A stretch of DNA of 60,368 nucleotides, taken from Bacillota bacterium (GTDB lineage: Bacteria > Bacillota > Clostridia > Christensenellales > UBA1242). Positions 54,222 to 60,368 of the stretch are shown here, piece after piece. The notes under the pieces were generated by a model. That model worked only from the letters and a program-made list of their open reading frames with translations. It was not told where the DNA came from and did not search any database. Location: contig WRBV01000006.1 of the NCBI GenBank assembly GCA_009784375.1, positions 1 to 60,368 on the forward strand, written 5' to 3'. The stretch's first letter is position 1; each line of letters begins with the position of its first letter. A program made the position numbers and the translations under genes.

Positions 54222-55052
54222 TCATGAGTCCTTCATAGGAGTAAGTGGCAATCGCAATTCATTACGACATATACCCTTTTTACTCAGATAATACTTTACT
54301 GGTATCGGATTTGGTTGGACAAATAATGAATGATAAAGTGGTAGCTGTGAATTAAACAAAGCACGTGCGCGACGAATTTTATTCTGGGATGCCAAGTCAA
54401 AAATTTCGATGGCTTCACGTGGCACAAGGTTAGACGCCACCGATATTGTTCCTCGCGCACCCAAGATATAACAAAGGAAACTGAGTGCATCGTCACCACT
54501 ATATACAGGCACCTTGCTGTCACGAATTGTTTCCATTATTTGAACGATGTTGCCACTTGCCTCTTTGATTCCAACAACGTGTTTTAATTTGGAAATTTTA
54601 ACCATGGTCGCAGCTTCCATATTAATACCAGTACGCCCTGGAACGTTATATACAATGGTCGGTATTTGCAAGCATTTCGTGATGTCAGCAAAGAATTTAT
54701 AAGCACCGTCTTGGGTGCATTTGTTATAATATGGTGCACTTATCATTACACCATCCGCACCCGCACGTTTTGCCTGTAATCCATATTCAATAATCTTCCT
54801 TGGGTTGTTACCACCAATGCCTACGATAATTGGAATACGACCGTTTACTTGCATTACAGCAAATTCGACTATTTGTTCGCGCTCTTCGTCATCTATGGTG
54901 GATGCCTCACCCGTTGTTCCAAGAACCACCAACGCATTAATACCGTCCCGTATTTGCGATTCTATGAGTTTTCCAAGCGATTTAAAATCAATCTCGCCAT
55001 TCCTAAACGGAGTAACAAGCGCGGTCGCGATGCCTTTGAACAATGTTTTCAT
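54222..55052 (-). CDS. dapA: 4-Hydroxy-tetrahydrodipicolinate synthase
   Basis: A 276-residue class I aldolase condensing pyruvate and aspartate semialdehyde. The Schiff-base Lys is in VGIKEASGN, the Tyr in IVYNVPGRTG, and the substrate Thr pair in LGTTGEAST. It provides the substrate used by Ddh after DapB. No lysine riboswitch is visible upstream. Confidence 0.95.
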   Translation of the reverse strand: MKTLFKGIATALVTPFRNGEIDFKSLGKLIESQIRDGINALVVLGTTGEASTIDDEEREQIVEFAVMQVNGRIPIIVGIGGNNPRKIIEYGLQAKRAGADGVMISAPYYNKCTQDGAYKFFADITKCLQIPTIVYNVPGRTGINMEAATMVKISKLKHVVGIKEASGNIVQIMETIRDSKVPVYSGDDALSFLCYILGARGTISVASNLVPREAIEIFDLASQNKIRRARALFNSQLPLYHSLFVQPNPIPVKYYLSKKGICRNELRLPLTPMKDS

Positions 55053-55110
55053 ATTTCAATTTATGAAGGCAAGGTATTATAAGTGCGAAAGAGATATAAA
55101 CTATTTTCAC

Positions 55111-55139
55111 GTCATCCTGAGCGGTAGTCGAAGGATGAC
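55111..55139. repeat. Dispersed repeat, miniature palindromic copy
   Basis: GTCATCCT and AGGATGAC form inverted ends around GAGCGGTAGTCGA, a shortened form of the 47434-47605 element. Confidence 0.7.
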
Positions 55140-55143
55140 ATAT

Positions 55144-55167
55144 AAAAACGACCATTGCGGTCGTCTT
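55144..55167 (-). terminator. Terminator of the 152-residue gene
   Basis: Stem ACGACC/GGTCGT with a 5-nt loop followed on the minus strand by TTTTTA. Confidence 0.75.
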
Positions 55168-55172
55168 GTTAA

Positions 55173-55631
55173 TTATCTGTCAATTTGAAGAAGAAACAAA
55201 TCATCTACACTTATTCCGTTGTTATTTCTTCCATGTCCACGGTTTTCAAAGTCCTCTATTTGAGATTCATATTCCCTACGACCAACCATATAAGAACTAT
55301 GAAAAGTTGAGAGCTCACAGGTGATATCAGTAATCTTGCCCCTAAGCTCATTGAGCAATTCTCTTTTTTCAAAGTTGGATATTACTGTACTTCTCTTCAC
55401 AACTCTTCCAGCAGCTTTAAAATCTTCACGCAGACTTTGCTGTTCTTTTATAGTCTTAAGAGAATCATCTTTAAATTCTTGAAATTCTTGTTTAAGAATA
55501 TCATACGATCCATTCTCTCTTGCATCCATCACAATCCGCTCGGCTTCAGCTAGATTGTTTTGTTCATCAATATACTTCTCCTGCTTTATAAGCGCCCCAA
55601 GTAATTTTTTGTATTCATTATAAAGACCCAT
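55173..55631 (-). CDS. Hypothetical coiled-coil protein, 152 residues
   Basis: I do not recognise this protein. It is strongly charged and largely helical, consistent with a coiled coil over residues 5-125, ending in a Gly/Asn-rich stretch (ENRGHGRNNNG) and a short hydrophobic tail. No membrane or signal sequence. An AGG-containing ribosome binding site lies before the ATG. Divergent from the dnaD gene. Confidence 0.6.
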   Translation of the reverse strand: MGLYNEYKKLLGALIKQEKYIDEQNNLAEAERIVMDARENGSYDILKQEFQEFKDDSLKTIKEQQSLREDFKAAGRVVKRSTVISNFEKRELLNELRGKITDITCELSTFHSSYMVGRREYESQIEDFENRGHGRNNNGISVDDLFLLQIDR

Positions 55632-55672
55632 ATATACCTCACTTTATATGAGAATATCTTATAAACGTCGAC

Positions 55673-55701
55673 TTGTCAATATTGGAAATCCATGCTATCT
55701 T
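55673..55701 (+). promoter_or_regulatory. Leaderless promoter of dnaD-dnaI
   Basis: TTGTCA (55673-55678), 17 nt, TATCTT (55696-55701), then 6 nt to the ATG at 55708. Confidence 0.6.
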
Positions 55702-55707
55702 GATTTT

Positions 55708-57129
55708 ATGCCTTTTGTATCTTATTCAAGCCAACATGTGGTCGATTCAAAGACCACGGTTTCAAATGTTTTTATGAACGAATATTTGCCAAGTTTAAGC
55801 GGTGAATGTGTGCGTGTGTACTTGTATGGGCTTTACCTATGCTCTTCTGCCACCCGTTACGATAATACGCTCGAGCATTTTGCCAATACTCTTGGATTAA
55901 CGGTTGACGATATTATTGGCGTGTTTGCCCATTTGGAAGATCTTGGACTTGTCCAGGTTTTAAAGCTTCACCCAATCGAAATTAAATATCTCCCGCTAAA
56001 AAGTGGCTACACAAAAATAAAAAAATACAAAAGCGGAAAATATGACGAATTCAACGCCCAAATCCAAGCGGTGCTTGATGGACGTATGATTTCATCGACC
56101 GAGTTCTCTGACTATTACATGCTGATTGAGTCATTACACATTGAACCAGATGCGCTTGTTTTAATTGCGAAATATTGTGCCGACCTGCGTGGTAATAACG
56201 TCGGCGGTGCGTATGTGCAAACGGTTGCAAAGAACTGGGCTTATGCGGGTGTTCGCACGGTGGACGCAGTACGTGAACGACTTGAAACCGAGGCTGGTGA
56301 CAAAGCAAGTGTTCTTAAAGTATTAAAAGCACTTGGGTCAAAGAAAACACCCGAACCCGAGGATTACGAACTTTGGAAGAAGTGGCGTAACGGACTTGGA
56401 TTTTCCGAAGACGTTATATTGTTCGTCGCAAAAAAGGTCAAGGGTTCTGTTATGCGTCTTGATGCGATGTTGTTGAAATATTTCGAGATGAAGCTTTTTG
56501 AAAAGGATGACATTATAAATTTCGAAGAACGCAAAAGTTCACTTGTATCGCTCGCCCGTGAAATTAACAAAAAGATTGGCGTGTATTACGAAAATGTCGA
56601 ATCTGTTATCGAACAATACATTACCAATTGGCAATTAAAGGGCTTTGATAACGAGACACTTGTTGCAATTGCTGGATATTGTTTCAAGAGTGGAATTAGA
56701 ACTCTTGACGGTATGGACAAGGTCGTGAACAAATTTTTCAAACAAGGAATCACAAGTACAAATGCGGTAGACGAATTCGTTGCAAGCCGTGTTAACAAAG
56801 ATAAAGAAATTAAGGAAATTTTGGTCAAGCTTGGATTGTCACGCGAAGTTACAACTTTTGACCGAGATGTTTATTCGACCTGGACAACCGAGTGGAACTT
56901 TTCATCCAAGATTATTGAATATGGTACTAGCCTTTCACATGATAAAACATCGCCTATGGGTTACCTTAATCGGATTTTGGCGAACTGGCACGCAAAGAAT
57001 GTAACCACAGTCGAAATGGCAAAGCAACATTCATTAAAAGAAACAAATTTACCCAATAGTCAAAAGTTCATCAAACACAGTTACAGCGACGGTGAATTAA
57101 ACCGCGTCTTTGCCGAAATCATCGAGTAG
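55708..57129 (+). CDS. DnaD/DnaB-like primosomal replication protein
   Basis: About 473 residues. The N-terminal winged-helix domain (PFVSYSSQHVVDSKTT start) resembles DnaB/DnaD of Bacillota. It is followed by several DnaD C-terminal-type domains: one ends VAKNWAYAGVRT near 190, another IEQYITNWQLKGFDN near 315, and the last ILANWHAKNVTT near 435. These match the YxxxIxxxW motif that binds DNA. Repeated DnaD domains are more than in the B. subtilis proteins. It is followed 8 bp later by dnaI, the usual helicase-loading pair. The start at 55708 fits the family and the promoter. Confidence 0.88.
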   Translation: MPFVSYSSQHVVDSKTTVSNVFMNEYLPSLSGECVRVYLYGLYLCSSATRYDNTLEHFANTLGLTVDDIIGVFAHLEDLGLVQVLKLHPIEIKYLPLKSGYTKIKKYKSGKYDEFNAQIQAVLDGRMISSTEFSDYYMLIESLHIEPDALVLIAKYCADLRGNNVGGAYVQTVAKNWAYAGVRTVDAVRERLETEAGDKASVLKVLKALGSKKTPEPEDYELWKKWRNGLGFSEDVILFVAKKVKGSVMRLDAMLLKYFEMKLFEKDDIINFEERKSSLVSLAREINKKIGVYYENVESVIEQYITNWQLKGFDNETLVAIAGYCFKSGIRTLDGMDKVVNKFFKQGITSTNAVDEFVASRVNKDKEIKEILVKLGLSREVTTFDRDVYSTWTTEWNFSSKIIEYGTSLSHDKTSPMGYLNRILANWHAKNVTTVEMAKQHSLKETNLPNSQKFIKHSYSDGELNRVFAEIIE

Positions 57130-57137
57130 GAGGACAT

Positions 57138-57941
57138 ATGAACAAACAACGGATTTACGACCAAATCATTGCAGAAGAAAGACAACGACGTGATGCTGTG
57201 TACGCCACCGCCCTTTTAAACGATTCATTTGCAAAACTTGATTTGGAAGTCCGCAATCTTACACTTGATATGGCTCGTGCAACAACAAAGACAAAAGAAG
57301 CAGAAATTGCAAAGAAGTTAAAAGATGCAACACCAAAACGTGACATTGCTTTTGCAAAATCCTACAAGATAAAAGATCTGGAAAAAGAACTAAAGACAAA
57401 ATTGTTTCTTTTAAGTGGACTTACAAAAATTAAAACAGATTTCTCAAAACCACCGATTGGGCTTGAAAATGTGTACAATCACCTTGAAACATTTGTTCGT
57501 GAATTTCCTAAAAATAAAAAACCTAATCGAGTGATTTCGGGACCGACTGGAACTGGAAAAACATATGCCGTGCAAACCCTTGGTAATTCATTAATTGAAA
57601 GCCGCCAAAGTGTTCTTTACGTTACTGCATTTCAATTAATCAACAGATTCAAGAGCTATTGCTTTGAACGCGACCAATTGGCATTCGACGACATGATTGA
57701 ATGTGATGTGTTAATTATTGACGACCTTGGGACCGAGCCTGTTATTAAAAATATCACCGACGAGTATTTATATAATTTGATTAACGAACGCTATACACGC
57801 GGCAAATCGTTTATTATTACAACTAATCTTGACCGCGATATGATGACCGAGCGTTACGGTGACCGAATTTCAAGCCGCGTCTTTGCAAAAGAAACAACAG
57901 CCGAAATTAAGCTTGGCGGAATTGATTTAAGAACAAAATAA
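57138..57941 (+). CDS. dnaI: DnaI/DnaC-type helicase loader ATPase
   Basis: A 267-residue AAA+ protein that loads the replicative helicase. Walker A GPTGTGKT is at residues 135-142 and Walker B DVLIIDDLG at about 190-198; the sensor region reads IITTNLD and the arginine finger RISSRVF. The N-terminal 110 residues are a charged helical domain without the zinc-binding cysteines of B. subtilis DnaI. GGAGG precedes the ATG. Operon with the DnaD-like gene. Confidence 0.92.
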   Translation: MNKQRIYDQIIAEERQRRDAVYATALLNDSFAKLDLEVRNLTLDMARATTKTKEAEIAKKLKDATPKRDIAFAKSYKIKDLEKELKTKLFLLSGLTKIKTDFSKPPIGLENVYNHLETFVREFPKNKKPNRVISGPTGTGKTYAVQTLGNSLIESRQSVLYVTAFQLINRFKSYCFERDQLAFDDMIECDVLIIDDLGTEPVIKNITDEYLYNLINERYTRGKSFIITTNLDRDMMTERYGDRISSRVFAKETTAEIKLGGIDLRTK

Positions 57942-57968
57942 AAAGTTACCATCAAGGTAACTTTTTTT
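57941..57968. terminator. Bidirectional terminator between dnaI and the 744-residue gene
   Basis: Stem AAAAGTTACC/GGTAACTTTT with a 5-nt loop, with T-runs on both sides of the convergent genes. Confidence 0.88.
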
Positions 57969-57977
57969 CTGTGTTAA

Positions 57978-60212
57978 TTATACTTCTATCCATCTTGCAT
58001 AGAAACTCATCGGACCATTTGAGGTACCTGGAATTGAAAAGTGTCTTTGCCCTATGAAGCTTGGGTTATCGTACCAGCCAATAAAGGTAAGTCCATTGAA
58101 ATCTGGGTTGCTTGCTGCGAAATTGTGCATGTATTCGCTTGTTGGCAATATACGTGAACTTGGGTCCCAATGAAAATATTGCCTTTCTTCTACTATTAAT
58201 GAATTTGGATTAAGACCACCGCTGAAATTAAATATTATTATGTTATGTCCATCGATGCCTGGGAAATTTTCCCATTCGATATCCCAAATTGCATACAGAG
58301 TCCAATTCACCGCCATCAACACATTTGCATTAGGCGCAAAGGCAACTACTTTGTTACGTGCGTTTTGTTCGCTTGTAGCCCATCCAAGGAATCCTAAATC
58401 AATGTGACTTGGAATAAAGTTACCCATAGTTACAATGGTGTTCTCGGGCCAACGCTTTGTCATTGTCATTGACGTATCATTTAACGGATTACCAATTCGA
58501 AGCTCCATAGTCCGCCATGCCGCCTCGGTAAACACAGCATGCAACGTCGTATTAGCCGTAACTTGATTGTTAAAGTTCCAATGGGTCACACCGTCCTGGA
58601 CATTGGACCAATGGCTGAAATGATATCCGAAACGTGTTGGGTCTGGTGGTCTTGTAATTGATGTTCCCCAATTAATTGTTTGGTCGGGAACATTGCTTCC
58701 GCCATGCGTATTAAATGTTATTACTGGGTTTCTTCCCCATACCGCATGTAATGTGTTTGTTGCGTTAATTGTGTTGCCTGCGGTAATCAAAGTATTAAAT
58801 AACCATGGTGTACCACCCACCGCGTTTGACCAATGACGGAATGTATAATTCGTTCGTGTTGGTTCGGGCGTCAATATTGCAACTGCGGTATTATTTGGTA
58901 TTTGGACAACCACGTCCGCACCATTACCGCCTATGTTACCACCTTGTAAATTAAATGTTATGGGTCGGGTTGGTGTTGCGTTGTTGGCGTTGTGGTAATA
59001 CATACCAACGAATGCATGTATGGTCCTAAAGGAACTGGTATCCCCCGTATTTGTCGTCCAAGCTGGACGCCAATTCGCTTTGCTTATTGGTACAATTATA
59101 CTTGTGGCTCGCTGAGAGACTTGTGCAGTCGATATTGCAAAGTTATTATGATGGGCAGCCGTCGTTGCAGGCACAAGGAACGCGCCTTTAAGAAACATTC
59201 CAAATGGTGCATCACTTGTCAAAGCTATTTCAACATTCAATGTAGTTGCGTTTTGTGAATGCAATCTTGTCTGCACCCAAGCAGGGAAATTTGTGTGATT
59301 TGCAAATGTCGTTGTATTTGCATTCCCAGCCAAAGGCACACGTGTGTTGGTTTGCCATAACCTGAAAAGTCCGCTGTTCGATTGTAGGTTGGCTTGAGTA
59401 GTATTTGCAACCACAGGAGCGGTGTATATGATATTACCAGTTATACCACCATTTCTCGTTCCACCGATAGTTGTTAAGTTTCCCCAGCGCCAGGCTGTAC
59501 TATATCCATTTCCAATTTGAGTCCCTACACTTCCAGTCCATGCTACCGTTGTAACGGTAAATTGTGTGTACCTTCCAACTGTTGATGCAGACCATCTTTG
59601 CAAACTGCTCTCAATACCAGCTGCGTTACTCCAACTCCACCAGTATGCACCTTGTGAAGTTGTAGAATTATTCATATTGGTTACAGGAGCTGTGCTATTA
59701 TTTGAAGCAGCACTCCACCAATCATCTGTGTTACTCCACCATCCATATGGTATACTACCAAAAATATTACCAAAATCTAATGTAACCGATCTTTGTAAGT
59801 TATTAGCGAAAGCCGACATACCTGATTGAACAGTTATAGTTCTTGTAGTTTCCCACAATGATCCGCCACCGTAATCAACTGGCAGAGCATGAGGACCTCT
59901 ACCACTAACTGGAGTAAACCCTCTGACCGTTGACGTTGGTGCACTTATATGTAACTGTCCAACGGTCATTGCCGAATCGCCAACGGTTACCAACCCAGAT
60001 GAGTTTACAGTCGAACCACCAATTGTTGGAACATGATGATTTTGAATTGTAAGCGGTACATGCGTATTGGTCGGCGTTGCTGCCAATGGGTCGGTCGTGT
60101 CCCTATTCATCGAAAAGACGATGCCTATAACTACGGCACATACTACAAAAACACCTGCGAATGCAAGCGCGGCTATACGGGATCTTTGGATTCTCTTGTT
60201 TGGTGCGTTCAT
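57978..60212 (-). CDS. Secreted or anchored surface protein with InlB-type repeats
   Basis: A 744-residue protein. The N-terminus has a basic segment then a hydrophobic helix (residues about 13-34), a signal or type II anchor. Residues 40-400 are Thr/Asn/Trp-rich and probably beta-structured, without a family I can name. Residues 405-640 carry Listeria-Bacteroides/InlB-B repeats (ITFNLQGG and ITFNTHGG starts, FRHWSN and FSHWSN cores), and a GWATSEQNARN motif shared with the 1450-residue protein. It ends in a final repeat (FYARWIEV) with no LPxTG. AAGGTGG precedes the ATG. Upstream lies a poly-G leader ORF that could switch its expression. Confidence 0.85.
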   Translation of the reverse strand: MNAPNKRIQRSRIAALAFAGVFVVCAVVIGIVFSMNRDTTDPLAATPTNTHVPLTIQNHHVPTIGGSTVNSSGLVTVGDSAMTVGQLHISAPTSTVRGFTPVSGRGPHALPVDYGGGSLWETTRTITVQSGMSAFANNLQRSVTLDFGNIFGSIPYGWWSNTDDWWSAASNNSTAPVTNMNNSTTSQGAYWWSWSNAAGIESSLQRWSASTVGRYTQFTVTTVAWTGSVGTQIGNGYSTAWRWGNLTTIGGTRNGGITGNIIYTAPVVANTTQANLQSNSGLFRLWQTNTRVPLAGNANTTTFANHTNFPAWVQTRLHSQNATTLNVEIALTSDAPFGMFLKGAFLVPATTAAHHNNFAISTAQVSQRATSIIVPISKANWRPAWTTNTGDTSSFRTIHAFVGMYYHNANNATPTRPITFNLQGGNIGGNGADVVVQIPNNTAVAILTPEPTRTNYTFRHWSNAVGGTPWLFNTLITAGNTINATNTLHAVWGRNPVITFNTHGGSNVPDQTINWGTSITRPPDPTRFGYHFSHWSNVQDGVTHWNFNNQVTANTTLHAVFTEAAWRTMELRIGNPLNDTSMTMTKRWPENTIVTMGNFIPSHIDLGFLGWATSEQNARNKVVAFAPNANVLMAVNWTLYAIWDIEWENFPGIDGHNIIIFNFSGGLNPNSLIVEERQYFHWDPSSRILPTSEYMHNFAASNPDFNGLTFIGWYDNPSFIGQRHFSIPGTSNGPMSFYARWIEV

Positions 60213-60233
60213 ATCACACCACCTTGGAAAGGG

Positions 60234-60275
60234 TTACAAGATTTGCCCCCCCCCCGTATATCTATTATTCAGCAT
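60234..60275 (-). CDS. Leader ORF of 13 codons containing a ten-G tract
   Basis: Minus-strand ATG at 60275 is preceded by GGAGG (60287-60283) with ideal 7-nt spacing. It encodes MLNNRYTGGGQIL and stops at TAA (60236-60234), 21 bp before the ATG of the 744-residue protein. The GGG codons are part of a run of ten G (60255-60246). With nine or eleven G the frame would instead stop at TGA overlapping or adjoining the main ATG. This gives a possible translational-coupling switch. Confidence 0.6.
   Translation of the reverse strand: MLNNRYTGGGQIL
60246..60255. repeat. Homopolymer C10/G10 tract
   Basis: Ten consecutive C on the plus strand, the only such long homopolymer of G/C seen in this AT-rich window, 34 bp from the start codon of a surface protein. 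Such tracts are prone to slipped-strand length change. Confidence 0.95.
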
Positions 60276-60318
60276 TTCAATACCTCCGACGTTCTTCTTT
60301 TGTATTCAATCTTACCTC

Positions 60319-60347
60319 AATCTAGTATTATTTTGTCGAATTGTCAA
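60319..60347 (-). promoter_or_regulatory. Putative promoter of the 744-residue protein gene and its leader ORF
   Basis: On the minus strand, TTGACA (60347-60342), 17 nt, TAGATT (60324-60319), giving a leader of about 100 nt that contains the leader ORF and the G tract. Confidence 0.6.
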
Positions 60348-60368
60348 ATGTTTTATGCATGGACAAGA

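Noticed and set aside
60246..60255. Ten-C run as a simple sequencing error
   Set aside because: It cannot be excluded from one sequence, but its position within a Shine-Dalgarno-preceded leader ORF upstream of a surface protein is typical of real contingency tracts, so it was kept as a finding.

Overview
The window looks like a piece of a low-GC, endospore-forming Gram-positive chromosome, probably an uncultured clostridial lineage (phylum Bacillota). The evidence is the intact spoIIAA-spoIIAB-sigF operon, sigK, spoIVA and yqfC-yqfD, together with meso-diaminopimelate genes (asd, ddh, dapA), RNase Y, a DnaD/DnaI primosome pair and the L21-Prp-L27 operon. No tRNA, rRNA, CRISPR array, transposase or prophage module was recognised. 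The genus cannot be named from this sequence.

Layout. 1-2.3 kb: an 8-bp tandem array, a CD-NTase-like nucleotidyltransferase and a tyrosine recombinase. 2.3-15.2 kb (mostly minus strand): HD hydrolase, MacB-like ABC transporter, mtaB, rsmE, rpsU, rny, pgsA, polA, small proteins and rplU-prp-rpmA. 15.3-21 kb: ftsZ and a 1503-residue secreted protein. 21-29.5 kb: spoIIA operon, asd, a GltD-like flavoprotein, ddh, era, a degenerate cdd, ybeY and yqfDC. 29.5-33.7 kb: P-type ATPase and mutL. 33.8-40.4 kb: an accessory island (cytosolic Cys-cluster protein, 1450-residue surface protein, PAS-AraC regulator) lying between mutL and mutS. 40.4-57.9 kb: mutS, miaB, a class A PBP, sigK, spoIVA, plsY, der, secF-secD, dapA and dnaD-dnaI. 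58-60.3 kb: a second repeat-rich surface protein.

The most notable signals are these. (1) A ten-G tract lies inside a short Shine-Dalgarno-preceded leader ORF directly upstream of the surface protein at the right edge. Changing the tract by one base would move the leader stop codon onto the main start codon, which is a plausible phase-variable translational-coupling switch. (2) A 90-bp cloverleaf-like palindromic element sits in frame inside mtaB. (3) Both methylthiotransferases (MtaB, MiaB) end where the TRAM domain should begin. (4) At least a dozen genes have a -10 hexamer only 5-7 nt from the start codon, so many mRNAs are predicted to be leaderless. (5) A cytidine deaminase homologue in its usual ybeY-era position has lost all zinc ligands and the catalytic Glu. 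(6) Ribosomal protein L27 has a Cys-rich propeptide before its Prp cleavage site. (7) MutS-C-terminus-like fragments flank the island between mutL and mutS. (8) Dispersed palindromic repeats with TCATCCTGAG/CTCAGGATGA termini recur through the intergenic regions.

All calls come from reading the sequence and translated proteins. No database search, structure prediction or alignment was run.
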